Source of the DNA: Alteromonas portus
GTDB taxonomy: Bacteria; Pseudomonadota; Gammaproteobacteria; Enterobacterales; Alteromonadaceae
Direction of reading: 5' to 3'
DNA: 64,000 bases
Assembly: GCF_005117025.1 (NCBI RefSeq)
Contig: NZ_SWCO01000005.1
Location: 310,001-374,000 of the forward strand
The position numbers were made by a program, and so were the translations under genes. Positions 47,968-57,472 of the stretch are shown here, in pieces. The notes beneath the pieces were generated by a model, which had not been told where the DNA came from, made no database searches, and saw nothing but the letters and a program-made list of their open reading frames with translations. Numbering within the stretch: the stretch's first letter is position 1; the number at the start of each line of letters is the position of its first letter.

Positions 47968-49329
47968 ATGACCGATACCATTTTGGTAGTAGATGATGAT
48001 TTAGGCATTCAAAAACAGCTTAAATGGAGTCTTACGGATTACAATGTTGTTTTTGCTGACGATCATACCTCTGCCATTGCGCAGCTACGTCGTTTTGAGC
48101 CCAAGGTTGTGACGCTAGATTTAGGGCTTCCTCCAGACCCCGCTAATGCGTCAGAAGGGTTGCGAATTCTTCACGACATTATCGCGTTAGCGCCAAGAAC
48201 CAAAGTGATTGTTGTTACCGGCAACAGTGATAAACAAAATGCCCTTAAAGCTATCGATTTTGGTGCTTACGATTTTTATCAAAAACCTATCGATTCGGAT
48301 ACCATCAAACTCCTTGTCCATCGCGCTTTGAACTTGTCGAAACTAGAGCACGAGAACAGTATTTTATCGCGCACTCGTTCAGGTATGTCGAGGATCGTCG
48401 GCAATAGCGAGGCTATCCAAAAAGTCGTGCGCCGAGCCGAGAAAATTGCCAATACGGATATCAGCACGTTACTGCTTGGTGAAAGTGGAACGGGTAAAGA
48501 AGTATTTGCACGCAGTATTCATGAACACAGCCCCAGAAAAGACAAACCATTTGTGGCGATTAACTGTGCATCAATACCAGAGAATTTATTAGAAAGTGAG
48601 TTATTTGGTTATGAAAAAGGGGCATTCACAGGCGCGAATAAAACTACAATAGGTAAGATTGAAACGGCGCAAGGCGGCACCCTGTTTCTTGATGAAATAG
48701 GGGACATGCCGATAGGTCTACAAGCTAAGATGCTCCGCTTCTTACAAGAAAGAGTGATAGAGCGCGTAGGCGGTCGTAATGAAATCCCTGTTGATATACG
48801 CGTTATCTGTGCGACTCACCGAGATTTGCAGTCAATGGTGTCGCAAGAAACTTTTAGAGAAGATTTATATTACCGAGTGGGTGAAATGCCTATTATGATC
48901 CCCCCTCTGCGGGAGAGGGATCAAGACATTATTTTGCTTGCTCGTACCTTTTTAAATATTTATCGCGAAGAATTTAAAGCCAAAGCCAAGAGCTTTTCAG
49001 AAACAGCAGTCAATGCCATGTTGGCTCACAAATGGCCGGGGAATATTCGCGAGATGCAAAACAAACTCAAGTCAGCAGTCATTATGGCTGAAGGTACGGT
49101 AATACAGCCTGATGACCTAGGGTTGATGCCAGTAGATGCCCATGATGAGCCTGAGACACTAAACTTGCGTGAAGTGCGAGAAATAGCTGAAAGCCGTGCC
49201 ATACGAAGAGCTTATCAAAAAGCAGATAAAAACATGTCTAAAACGGCAGAGTTGCTAGGCGTAACACGGCCTACATTGTATTCGCTAATTGACAAGTATC
49301 ATATGGAAGATATTAAAAGTAGCGATTAA
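47968..49329 (+). CDS. prsR: Sigma-54-dependent response regulator PrsR
   Basis: A 453-residue NtrC-type activator. The receiver has the phospho-Asp at residue 51 in VVTLDLGLPPDP, followed by an AAA+ domain with Walker A LLGESGTGKEVF (near 169-180), the sigma-54 contact GAFTGA, and Walker B GGTLFLDEIGDMP. The C-terminus is a Fis-type helix-turn-helix (MSKTAELLGVTRPTLYSLIDKY, split at the recognition helix). It is the PEP-CTERM-box type, paired with prsK. Its targets (sigma-54 promoters) are not evident in this window. Confidence 0.92.
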   Translation: MTDTILVVDDDLGIQKQLKWSLTDYNVVFADDHTSAIAQLRRFEPKVVTLDLGLPPDPANASEGLRILHDIIALAPRTKVIVVTGNSDKQNALKAIDFGAYDFYQKPIDSDTIKLLVHRALNLSKLEHENSILSRTRSGMSRIVGNSEAIQKVVRRAEKIANTDISTLLLGESGTGKEVFARSIHEHSPRKDKPFVAINCASIPENLLESELFGYEKGAFTGANKTTIGKIETAQGGTLFLDEIGDMPIGLQAKMLRFLQERVIERVGGRNEIPVDIRVICATHRDLQSMVSQETFREDLYYRVGEMPIMIPPLRERDQDIILLARTFLNIYREEFKAKAKSFSETAVNAMLAHKWPGNIREMQNKLKSAVIMAEGTVIQPDDLGLMPVDAHDEPETLNLREVREIAESRAIRRAYQKADKNMSKTAELLGVTRPTLYSLIDKYHMEDIKSSD

Positions 49330-49392
49330 AGGCGGGTTCACTTTACCTGTGAGTTGTGGGTAATTCAGAGGTAATGGTTTGCCCAAATTATT

Positions 49393-49419
49393 AAGCCCCT
49401 AGAAGTATTCAAGGGGCTT
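49393..49419 (+). terminator. Terminator after prsR
   Basis: AAGCCCCT and AGGGGCTT form an 8-bp stem; the palindrome extends inward through GAA/TTC. No long T run. Confidence 0.6.
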
Positions 49420-49443
49420 GTATAACACCTTTTACAAATGTGT

Positions 49444-49761
49444 TTAAAGTACGAACTGACAATGCGGCTCTGCTAGTGCGTCGTGACCAGTAAATGCGAC
49501 TTCGAGCCTTACTTTATTGGGGCACAGCTCCACAAAAATGACGCTTCCGCATACATTACAGACATGATGGGTTTCACCATTAGCTTCATGTAACTCTGCT
49601 AAGGAAGAAGGTGCGCAGTCAACTACAAGCCTCTCTTTTTCAACTGTCATACTCAGTTTACTGGTATCGGTTTGAGTGAGCGTTTCATCGTCAGCTTCTA
49701 ATTCATCAATATGTTCAATTTCATATTGAATGGCTTGACAGCTACAGCTTCCTCTATACAT
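49444..49761 (-). CDS. GFA/CENP-V-like zinc protein
   Basis: A 105-residue protein. RGSCSCQAIQYEI at the start and HVCNVCGSVIFVEL near residue 70 have the paired CxC and CxxC cysteines of the glutathione-dependent formaldehyde-activating (GFA) fold. The usual third cysteine group is not evident, and the protein is shorter than most members. It may be a zinc-binding relative without enzymatic activity. It lies 18 bases after the GGDEF gene on the minus strand, so it could share its transcript. Confidence 0.65.
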   Translation of the reverse strand: MYRGSCSCQAIQYEIEHIDELEADDETLTQTDTSKLSMTVEKERLVVDCAPSSLAELHEANGETHHVCNVCGSVIFVELCPNKVRLEVAFTGHDALAEPHCQFVL

Positions 49762-49779
49762 ATCTCATTTCCTCTACTG

Positions 49780-51912
49780 CTATTTATCGAGGGTGTCTGG
49801 CCACGTGATACTTGCCACATTATTGAAGGACGTGGCAATTCTTGAACCAGGAAAGTTGAACCTAGTATCTAACAACGTTGGGTTGGCTCTCGGGCTTTTT
49901 AGTGTTTCTATAACGCCTACCCAGCCGTTTCTTCCGGAAAGCTTAGTGGCGTAAAGCGCGTAATCGACGACAGCAAATGTTCGCTTCCATGCAGTATCAA
50001 AATCATCTTCCTTATCAGGAGGAAGCAATGAAAAGCCAATACTACAGGTTATATTAATGGGGTCTTCTAAACCTATATCAAAAGAAGTTCGAGCGACCAT
50101 TTCTCGACATCGCTCAGCCAATTCTGGTAGCTCTTCTCTATTTGACTGTCGACAAACAACCAAAAACTCTTCGCCACCCCATCGAATAATAAGATCGGTT
50201 TGTCTGAATACTTCTTTAAGGACATTGGCAAATGCCGACAACACCTTGTCTCCAGCCATATGCCCATAGTCGTCGTTAATGCGTTTAAAATGATCGATAT
50301 CAATAAGCAGGCAGAGTAGGTCTTGCTTAGATTTATTGGCCTCGATATTTTGTTTCGCTGAAAATTGACTGCGCCTAATTTCGCCTGGAAGTTGTGATTC
50401 GAGGTAGTGTCTGTTGTACAACCCGGTCAAGGGGTCGCGCAAGCTCACTTCTTCAAGAGTTTTGTAGGCTCTTTCTAGTTCTTGGTTTTTCTCTTGCAAG
50501 ATTAAGGTTTGCTGTCTTACTTCGCGACGTAAAATAATAGTTTGTTGGCGCTGTTTGTAACGGCTCCATACTAAAAATGTCAGTAACAGAGCGGCTAAAG
50601 ATACACTCCAAAATAAGGTGGTTTGTAAGTTTTCACGCTCGGCTTGAGCAAGTACGAGCTGTTTCGACTCTTCTAATTTTTCTAGCGTTCGAGACTGGCG
50701 TACAAGCTCAATTTCAGCTTGTAGCCCTTCTATAGCTGATTTGTTTTCTGAGTCCAGCAACACTTCACGCAACTGTTGAATAACTGATTGAACGTCTAAC
50801 GCCTTTTTGAATTCTCCTAGAGACACAAAGGCACTTAGCTGTAGTGATAGAAAGCTCAACTGCCCGCGAATATCCCTATTTTTGCGTGCATCAATAGTAC
50901 CCGTTCTTGCTTCTGCTAAAGCCAGTTCAAAGCTCTGTTCTTTCATGTATGCTTGAGCAAGGGCCAGTCGTCCCTCTTTCATTAATTTGGCTTGGCCCGA
51001 TGAGCTTGCAAACTGCATGGCTTCTTTTAGTAGGTCTCTGCCTTTCGGAATATCGCCATTTTCTACAAGCGCTTTTCCCATCAACATTTTTGCTTGGGCA
51101 ATTGCACCAACATCATCGCTGGTAAGCAGAAGGGTCAGGCTTTCGTTAATAGTTTCAATTGCTTGCTTAATGGAGCCCGATTTCAGTGCTAGTGCACCCA
51201 TACGCGCTTTAATAGTGCCAAGTAGTTTGGGCGAACCCGTATTTTCAATGCTATCAAAAGCATCTTGGTAATAGGTATGGGCTAGCGCTCCTTGATTTAG
51301 CAAACTATAAATTTCGCCAATGCGAAGAAGCGAGAGGCTCATTTCATTCGCCATATTATTTTCACGAAAGTAACTTAGGGCTTGCTTCAACGGTTCAAGG
51401 GCGGTTTCAATTTCGCCTTGTTCTTGTTGAATTATCCCTAATTCAAGGTTCAACCGTGCTTTTAAGAGGTCGTCTTGTTCAATTTGTGCAATAGACATGG
51501 CACGCCTGACATAAGTCATTGCCATGGCGTAATTTGATAGATGCCTTTCAGAAATAGCAAGCTGAAGAAGAGTTGACGCCATTCTACTAAGCTTACCCTC
51601 AACGGTGTAGCGCTCTAGCGCAGCGTTAAAGATAGCTTTTGATACTTCAAAGCGAGAAGCGTTTTGAAGAAGCAGGCCGAGTGATGAAAAAGCATCGGCA
51701 GACATCTGCTGTTGTTGCAAGGCTTGCTCTAACAATAAAAGTGCCTTGCTGTCAGCATCGGCATATTGTTTCGCTTTTAGAAGATTTTCAACGCCCGTGA
51801 TTTCGCTATTAATTGAGTTAACAGCGTTTACCGGCTTAACCTGCAAAAGACACATAGCACATAGTAGGGCACACATTAGCACGCGCACTGTGCTCAATCC
51901 TCCACTGCCCAT
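49780..51912 (-). CDS. TPR-containing diguanylate cyclase
   Basis: A 710-residue membrane protein. After a signal-like segment (VLMCALLCAMCLLQV) come about eight tetratricopeptide units over residues 40-400, a coiled stretch, a transmembrane helix (LFWSVSLAALLLTFLVW, near 430-450) and a GGDEF domain. The active-site motif is WGGEEF at about 579-583, and the first metal-binding Asp is in LCLLIDIDHFKRINDDYGH. It should make cyclic di-GMP in response to a periplasmic signal read by the TPR part. No RxxD inhibition site was seen. Confidence 0.9.
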   Translation of the reverse strand: MGSGGLSTVRVLMCALLCAMCLLQVKPVNAVNSINSEITGVENLLKAKQYADADSKALLLLEQALQQQQMSADAFSSLGLLLQNASRFEVSKAIFNAALERYTVEGKLSRMASTLLQLAISERHLSNYAMAMTYVRRAMSIAQIEQDDLLKARLNLELGIIQQEQGEIETALEPLKQALSYFRENNMANEMSLSLLRIGEIYSLLNQGALAHTYYQDAFDSIENTGSPKLLGTIKARMGALALKSGSIKQAIETINESLTLLLTSDDVGAIAQAKMLMGKALVENGDIPKGRDLLKEAMQFASSSGQAKLMKEGRLALAQAYMKEQSFELALAEARTGTIDARKNRDIRGQLSFLSLQLSAFVSLGEFKKALDVQSVIQQLREVLLDSENKSAIEGLQAEIELVRQSRTLEKLEESKQLVLAQAERENLQTTLFWSVSLAALLLTFLVWSRYKQRQQTIILRREVRQQTLILQEKNQELERAYKTLEEVSLRDPLTGLYNRHYLESQLPGEIRRSQFSAKQNIEANKSKQDLLCLLIDIDHFKRINDDYGHMAGDKVLSAFANVLKEVFRQTDLIIRWGGEEFLVVCRQSNREELPELAERCREMVARTSFDIGLEDPINITCSIGFSLLPPDKEDDFDTAWKRTFAVVDYALYATKLSGRNGWVGVIETLKSPRANPTLLDTRFNFPGSRIATSFNNVASITWPDTLDK

Positions 51913-52040
51913 TCTGTTGTATCTCCCATACGCTGTCAGAATATATCATTGCTGAGTATCTCAATAGGCTTCCGCCCTGGCAACTTTATTATTGTGAAGG
52001 ATAAAACGAATTTAATACGTATTTGGATTAATACTTTAGT

Positions 52041-52364
52041 TTAATTTTTGCTGTTGTTTTCAATCCACTCTCGAATCAATGCAGACTTAGCTTTACCTGT
52101 GTTCTGAGCAATGTTTGCAAGTTTTTCAATACATTGCGGCGTTAACGTAAAGGTAGCATGTCTCATACCTTCTGGCTTCGCTGGTTTCTTAACTTGTGCA
52201 ACGCATTGCGTTTGAATATTGCTAACGCCAGTGATGTTGTTTTTTCGTCCCCGCACATCGACTTTACCTTGTGCGTACAGCAGTGCATCGTCAATGAAAT
52301 CTTCTACAGAGCGAAGGTTGGGCTTAGCTAACGGCTTCGACTTTTTGAGGTTGAGTAAACTCAT
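52041..52364 (-). CDS. Ribbon-helix-helix DNA-binding protein
   Basis: A 107-residue protein with a basic, unstructured N-terminus and a C-terminal RHH domain: MRHATFTLTPQCIEKLANIAQNTGKAKSALIREWIEN, in which the alternating HATFTL strand would pair in a dimer and contact DNA. I choose ATG 52364 because GGAGG lies six bases upstream; the ATG at 52370 touches it. The gene overlaps the end of parA by 41 bases and is translated with it. It is a likely partner DNA binder for a ParA-type ATPase. Confidence 0.75.
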   Translation of the reverse strand: MSLLNLKKSKPLAKPNLRSVEDFIDDALLYAQGKVDVRGRKNNITGVSNIQTQCVAQVKKPAKPEGMRHATFTLTPQCIEKLANIAQNTGKAKSALIREWIENNSKN

Positions 52365-53019
52365 AAGCATCCTCCACTTTGCCAGCTAGTAACTCTTCAA
52401 ACAGGGTCCTTATTTCCGTGGCTGCTTTACCTTCGGGCTCACTTTCAATCACCGATTGCCCTGATTCTTCAGAGTCGTCATACATGTTTCTGCTAAAGGT
52501 GACTGCGTTTAATACAGGGATACCAAATGAACGACACACCTCTTTTGCCTCTAGAATGCGGTTAGCCAAGCTTGGAAGTGACGGGCACTGAGTAATGACA
52601 AAGGCTGCGTTCATTTTTGGGTTGACCATTTTACAGGTAGATAAAATGTCTTCCATGTGAGGCACCGTTTTAAGGTCGCGGCGTTTAGGTCTAAGTGGAA
52701 TGAGAATATGGTCGGCAACTGCCATTGACGAGCGCAAAGCAAGGTTGTCTTGACCACCACAGTCTATTACAACGTAGTCGTAGTACTGTCGAAGGCTAAG
52801 TAATTCGTTACGTATTTTTCCGTATAACTGAACGCAGTTAATTTCAGCAAGTCGAGGATTTGCTTTGCGTTCTTGGATCCAGTCGGAAGTCGTTCGCTGC
52901 GGGTCGCAGTCCACCATCAACACCTTGGCACCTTTTTCAGTACGAAGATAAACCGCAATGTTTTGTGCCAAGCAGCTCTTTCCGCTACCGCCTTTTTCTC
53001 CACCAACCAAAATAATCAT
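52324..53019 (-). CDS. ParA/MinD-type partition ATPase
   Basis: A 231-residue P-loop ATPase with deviant Walker A GGEKGGSGKSCLA at about residues 6-18 (Lys near 9 and 15), DCDPQRTTSDW, and a Walker B segment YDYVVIDCGGQD. This is the small ParA type that pairs with an RHH protein, as here, and segregates plasmids or positions protein complexes. No plasmid replication gene is seen, so it is either a chromosomal remnant or a locus for something else. Upstream the sequence CTCGAATA occurs twice (53030-53037 and 53101-53108). Confidence 0.85.
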   Translation of the reverse strand: MIILVGGEKGGSGKSCLAQNIAVYLRTEKGAKVLMVDCDPQRTTSDWIQERKANPRLAEINCVQLYGKIRNELLSLRQYYDYVVIDCGGQDNLALRSSMAVADHILIPLRPKRRDLKTVPHMEDILSTCKMVNPKMNAAFVITQCPSLPSLANRILEAKEVCRSFGIPVLNAVTFSRNMYDDSEESGQSVIESEPEGKAATEIRTLFEELLAGKVEDAYEFTQPQKVEAVS

Positions 53020-53255
53020 GGTGATAACCCTCGAATATCGCTTTACGTTAAAATGTTAAGTCTTAAGTTGATCGCAAATGGTGTTACAACCCCACTTAAC
53101 CTCGAATAAAAGCATAGGCAGGCTATTGAGGAGGTTCAGCATCAAAATCGATATTAACGAATGTAAGACAATACCTATTGATTTGTGTGATAACTCAATC
53201 TAGTCTTCTACGCTTATACACAAATTCACAGTAGAAATACCGATAAGAGGTTGTT

Positions 53256-53996
53256 ATGTCAGAAAGTCGCTTTACTTCTAAAGAAGGCCAAAAAGTACCA
53301 AGCGTGTCATTTCCATGCCGCCAAGGCGATGCATGGGTAACGAAAACGACAGATGAATTATTTTCTGGCAAAAACGTGGTGGTATTTTCCTTACCTGGTG
53401 CATTTACACCCACGTGCTCCTCTACTCACTTACCACGTTATAACGCATTAGCGAAAAAATTTGCGAAACACGGTATTGATGACATTGTTTGTGTATCGGT
53501 GAACGATACTTTCGTGATGAACGCATGGGCCGCAGATCAGGAAGCCGCGAACATTACGGTTATTCCTGACGGAAATGGTGAATTCACCGACGGCATGGGT
53601 ATGCTGGTAGATAAAGCGGACTTAGGCTTTGGCAAAAGAAGCTGGCGTTATTCAATGCTAGTGAAAGACGGCGTGGTAGACAAAATGTTTATTGAGCCTG
53701 ATGTTGCTGGCGACCCGTTTGAAGTGTCAGATGCAGATACCATGCTGGCTTACATTGCGCCAGAAGAGCAAACTAACGCACCCGTTTCTATCATCACAAA
53801 ACCGGGTTGTCCTTTCTGTGCTAAAGCGAAAAAACTGCTTGATGAAAAAGGTTACGAGTACGAAGAAATCGTGTTGGGCAAAGATGCCTCTCTAACCAGC
53901 TTAACGGCGATTAGCGGTCGTGAAACCGTGCCGCAAGTTTTCATTGGCGGTAAGCACATCGGTGGTTCTGACGACCTAGAGGTTTACTTTAGCTAA
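53256..53996 (+). CDS. Peroxiredoxin-glutaredoxin fusion (hybrid Prx5)
   Basis: A 246-residue two-domain protein. The Prx5-type domain has the peroxidatic Cys54 in [15 protein letters not shown]; the glutaredoxin domain has the CPFC site near residues 184-187 in [16 protein letters not shown] and the GSH-binding [17 protein letters not shown]. The protein reduces peroxides with glutathione and recycles itself by its own glutaredoxin part. It is alone, with a perfect terminator after it. AGAGGT precedes the ATG. Confidence 0.95.
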   Translation: MSESRFTSKEGQKVPSVSFPCRQGDAWVTKTTDELFSGKNVVVFSLPGAFTPTCSSTHLPRYNALAKKFAKHGIDDIVCVSVNDTFVMNAWAADQEAANITVIPDGNGEFTDGMGMLVDKADLGFGKRSWRYSMLVKDGVVDKMFIEPDVAGDPFEVSDADTMLAYIAPEEQTNAPVSIITKPGCPFCAKAKKLLDEKGYEYEEIVLGKDASLTSLTAISGRETVPQVFIGGKHIGGSDDLEVYFS

Positions 53997-54023
53997 CGTT
54001 ATATACGTATTAATCGTCACAAG

Positions 54024-54053
54024 AAACGGGAGCATGGTAAACTGCTCCCGTTT
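54024..54053 (+). terminator. Terminator after the Prx-Grx gene
   Basis: AAACGGGAGCA and TGCTCCCGTTT form an 11-bp stem with an eight-base loop, followed by TTTTATT. Confidence 0.9.
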
Positions 54054-54081
54054 TTTTATTAATTATCCGTAGCGGAGAATA

Positions 54082-55170
54082 ATGGTGTCATCGAAGTTTT
54101 TTGTAAAATTGCTCATAGGTATTGTTGCGCTTTTAGGTGCAAATATGGCTATAGCCGCAAATTTATCTATACCCGATACTAGCGGAATGAAAAGCAGAAG
54201 TTTTTCAGATCTTCAAAATCAGTTCAAAGCATTTTACGAAAAAGAATGGGGTCAAACCCAGCCGTGTAGAGAAACAGCACTCAATCGCTTTTCTGTTTGC
54301 AGCAACGTATTGCGTAATGAAGGAAACTCACCTTTCATGCTGACCAACAAATCAAGCAGCAAGGTGGCAGTCCTTATCCACGGCCTGAGTGATTCGCCTT
54401 TCTTCATGCGTGAAATCGCCAACATATTATTTGAACAGGGTTTTACCGTAGTCGTGCCGCTTTTACCCGGCCATGGAAAGCGAGATGCCAATGACGATAT
54501 GTCTGACTGGGATTTAGCAGAGCGCTGGCAGTCACACGTGGATGAAGTCATTAAATTGGCTGATAGCATGGGGGATACTTTGCTTGTAGGCGGCTTCTCT
54601 ACAGGTGGCGCACTGGCGGTTGAACATTATTTAGACAATGCCAATAACGAACTAAATAATATCGATGGTCTTATGTTATTTTCTGGCGCGCTGGCGCTGT
54701 CTGATAACGCTGAAAGTATGTCTCGAATTTGGGGTATTAAACTTTTAGCACGAGTGATTGATGGAAGTTATCAAACCCATGGCCCTAACCCTTACAAATA
54801 TCCTAATGTAGCGGGTTTAGCAGGGTTAGAATTGATGGATTTAATAAACACCATTCGCGACAAAGTCGAAGAAGGGCAGCAAATTGAAGTGCCATTATTT
54901 GCCGCTCATTCTCAAGCTGATGTAACTACGCCAATTCGCGGCATAGAGCAGTTAATGGACGCAAGTAAAGGTCCGAATACCTTTTTTGTTATCGATGAAT
55001 CGTACGGGTTGTGCCATGCAGATTTAGTTGTGAATACAAGCTTGCTCAATAAAATGAATTTCAATGCAAGTATGGTTAATCAGCAGGAAGAATGTGCGGT
55101 ACCTAAAGCAAACCCGCTGTTTTCGACCATGAGCCTTATGTTGCGTGATTATTTGTCGCAGTTTGAATAA
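54082..55170 (+). CDS. Exported alpha/beta hydrolase
   Basis: A 362-residue protein with a signal peptide (FVKLLIGIVALLGANMAIA). The hydrolase core has the oxyanion segment VLIHGLSDSPFFM, the nucleophile Ser173 in VGGFSTGGALA, an acid after FAAHSQADVTT and a His near GLCHADLV, so the triad can be completed. It resembles lipase or esterase types. The substrate is unknown. GCGGAGAA precedes the ATG. Confidence 0.85.
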   Translation: MVSSKFFVKLLIGIVALLGANMAIAANLSIPDTSGMKSRSFSDLQNQFKAFYEKEWGQTQPCRETALNRFSVCSNVLRNEGNSPFMLTNKSSSKVAVLIHGLSDSPFFMREIANILFEQGFTVVVPLLPGHGKRDANDDMSDWDLAERWQSHVDEVIKLADSMGDTLLVGGFSTGGALAVEHYLDNANNELNNIDGLMLFSGALALSDNAESMSRIWGIKLLARVIDGSYQTHGPNPYKYPNVAGLAGLELMDLINTIRDKVEEGQQIEVPLFAAHSQADVTTPIRGIEQLMDASKGPNTFFVIDESYGLCHADLVVNTSLLNKMNFNASMVNQQEECAVPKANPLFSTMSLMLRDYLSQFE

Positions 55171-55177
55171 GTTACTG

Positions 55178-55218
55178 GGGCCTGTTGACCTGTGGTGAAC
55201 AACAAGGTCAACAGGCCC
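55178..55218. repeat. GCCTGTTGACC hairpin element, copy 2
   Basis: GGGCCTGTTGACCT and AGGTCAACAGGCCC form a perfect 14-bp stem with a 13-base loop after the hydrolase gene. The arms match those of the element at 27542-27586. Confidence 0.8.
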
Positions 55219-55309
55219 TAGCTTAGAGAGATCAACGCCTGGCTTTACTGCTCGGTTTCATCACGCTATTATTTCGTTGCAATAGACAGCAATTTTCTAA
55301 GTAGAGTCT

Positions 55310-55864
55310 TTGAGAAAGTTTCGGATTGGTTTAACGCTCAAAAGGTATAGGTCGGCGAATGCAAGTTCGTGGGTTCTTACCTTGTTTTTAATGATGGCCC
55401 TTGTGTCGTCAGGCAGCGCTGTGTCTATTGAACATTCATACGAACATGACCATTCAATGTCGGCGATGACACCGCAGGTGGATGCTGCTCATGTTAACCA
55501 TCGGGTTCAATCACCTGAATCTGCTAATACACATTGTCAGCATCAAGAATTGTCGTCACCACAGGCGGATTTAAGTGCTAAAAACAGCATGAGCAAGCCT
55601 GCCCAATTCAACAGCGTCCCGGTCAGCGATGCAGGCGTGAATAGCGTGAAAGCATCACAGATGAGCGACATGTCTTGCTGCAAGGATGAATGTAAATGCC
55701 CAGCCGATCACTGTTTTAACCTGAGCGCTAGTGCGCTAATTCAGCCTACCGTTGAAACCGAAGTATCAGTAGCCAGAATGGCTGCCATTGCGCCTATTCT
55801 AGGGCAAAGTACACCTCCTCACTTCGGGCAGTTTCGCCCACCTAAATCACTTTTCACAGCATAG
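55310..55864 (+). CDS. Cys/His/Met-rich protein preceding cusCBA
   Basis: A 184-residue protein of unknown family. After a hydrophobic N-terminal segment (VLTLFLMMALVSSG) come His/Met clusters (HSYEHDHSMSAM, HVNHR) and a cysteine cluster, SCCKDECKCPADHC. Its composition and its place before a copper-type efflux operon suggest metal sensing or buffering; it resembles CopL-like proteins but I cannot be sure. The start is TTG 55310 by necessity. The 175-base gap to cusC has no strong terminator, so they may be cotranscribed. Confidence 0.65.
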   Translation: MRKFRIGLTLKRYRSANASSWVLTLFLMMALVSSGSAVSIEHSYEHDHSMSAMTPQVDAAHVNHRVQSPESANTHCQHQELSSPQADLSAKNSMSKPAQFNSVPVSDAGVNSVKASQMSDMSCCKDECKCPADHCFNLSASALIQPTVETEVSVARMAAIAPILGQSTPPHFGQFRPPKSLFTA

Positions 55865-56042
55865 ATCCATCTTGCGGATTTGCTTTGCCGCAGAGACGTT
55901 TTTGATTCAACGAGGTGTCTTTTCGTTTTGAGATATCTCTGATCTTTTATCTATGTAACGCGTGGTAAGTGGTTTTGCTAATTCCCTTTGTCGAATTCAG
56001 CGAAAAGCATGCAACGTCACTACGCCTTACACCTGAAAAGTG

Positions 56043-57467
56043 ATGTTATACATGAGTAACTATTCGGCACCTAAAAAACTGGGCACTGCCAAGCACAATA
56101 AAATAAGGGCCTCGTTCGCTCTATTTTTTGTGCTTTCTTTATTTTTGATGGCTAATAAGCCTGTTGTGGCGCAAACCCTAAGCCTGGAGCAAGCGCTGCA
56201 GCTAGCTATTCAAAACGACCCTTTGCTTAAAGGGAATGTGCATCGCAAGGAGCGCTTTAATGCAGAAGCCGAGGCGTCATCATATTGGGCAAACCCTCAG
56301 GTTTCAGCGTCTGTACAAAACTTGCCTACCGACGGCTTCGCATTTGACCAAGAGCCTATGACGCAATTTAAAGTTGGTTTGAAGCAGCAGTTACCGCGAG
56401 GCGATGAAAATCTTTACAGCCAGCGAAAGTATCAGGTTATGGCTGATCAAATGTCGGTGCAGAGCCAAGCAAGAAAGGCGTGGCTTAAACGTGAAGTTAC
56501 CCTTACTTGGTTAGATTGGGTTTATGCAACGCATCGTATTGGCTTATTGGATAAAGAAAAATCACTGCTTACACAGCTTCTCGATTTTACTGACTCCAGA
56601 TACAGTCAAGGCGTTGGTGCAGCGGCCCAGCAAGACATACTGCAAGTGCGTTTGGCATTATTGTCTTTAGACGATAAATACGTGCAGGCTTATCAACAAA
56701 AAAATGAAGCGAGATCGGCACTATCAAAATGGTTTGGTGCGCCACTAGATGAATCATTGAGCGCGCCGCTGACTCAATCAATGCATGAGTCAACGCCTTC
56801 TTATCCAAAGCGTATCGATGTCGATGCTATCTTAAACGACAGCAGCCTTAGTCTTTCTTCGTTCTTAACGGTTATTGAGCGCAGTGAGCCTTTTTCAATA
56901 CTACAGCATCATCCTGAGGCTATGCTGCTTCAAATTCAGACCCAGATAGAAGCACAAAATGTGAACATAGCGCGAGAGCAAACTAAGTCTCAGTGGGCAT
57001 TTGAAGCAAGTTATGGATACAGACAAGACGCGCAAAATGGCGCAAGCCGAGCTGATTTTGTGTCATTGGGTGTTCAAGTAGACCTTCCGTTTTTCAATAA
57101 ATCTCGTCAAGACGCTTCAATAGCCGCGGCGGCTTCCAAAATGAGTGCGTCTGAAACGGACTTCCGATTGAAAGTGAACGAGCTTGCCGCGAACGCAGAG
57201 GTGCTTAAATCACGCTTGTCAGCGCTAAGTGAGCGCAAAGCGCTTTATGAAACGGCGTTAATTGGTGAAACACAGCAACTTTCTGAAGCGGAACTGACAG
57301 CTTACACCACAGACACCGGTGATATTAGTGATGTTGTTAATGCCAACCTCAAGCAAGTACAGGTACAGGATGATTTACTCAAAATAGACATCGAGCGCGC
57401 CAGAACACTGGTGTCACTTGCTTATTTGTACTTGCCCACTCACGCCCATTTTTCGAATAAAGAGTAG
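56043..57467 (+). CDS. cusC: CusC-type outer-membrane efflux protein (TolC family)
   Basis: An approximately 474-residue outer-membrane factor with a signal-like segment (LFFVLSLFLMANKPVVAQ). LSLEQALQLAIQNDPLLKG begins the first repeat of the TolC fold and LVSLAYLYLP ends it. It forms the outer-membrane channel of a metal efflux pump with the adaptor and RND protein that follow. Starts at 56040 (GTG), 56043 (ATG) and 56052 (ATG) are all possible; I use 56043. The adaptor starts five bases later. Confidence 0.88.
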   Translation: MLYMSNYSAPKKLGTAKHNKIRASFALFFVLSLFLMANKPVVAQTLSLEQALQLAIQNDPLLKGNVHRKERFNAEAEASSYWANPQVSASVQNLPTDGFAFDQEPMTQFKVGLKQQLPRGDENLYSQRKYQVMADQMSVQSQARKAWLKREVTLTWLDWVYATHRIGLLDKEKSLLTQLLDFTDSRYSQGVGAAAQQDILQVRLALLSLDDKYVQAYQQKNEARSALSKWFGAPLDESLSAPLTQSMHESTPSYPKRIDVDAILNDSSLSLSSFLTVIERSEPFSILQHHPEAMLLQIQTQIEAQNVNIAREQTKSQWAFEASYGYRQDAQNGASRADFVSLGVQVDLPFFNKSRQDASIAAAASKMSASETDFRLKVNELAANAEVLKSRLSALSERKALYETALIGETQQLSEAELTAYTTDTGDISDVVNANLKQVQVQDDLLKIDIERARTLVSLAYLYLPTHAHFSNKE

Positions 57468-57472
57468 TTAAT

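Noticed and set aside
53022..53110. A centromere array for the ParA-RHH pair
   Set aside because: Only two CTCGAATA copies were found, 71 bases apart; that is too few to call a centromere, so it is kept as a suggestion only.
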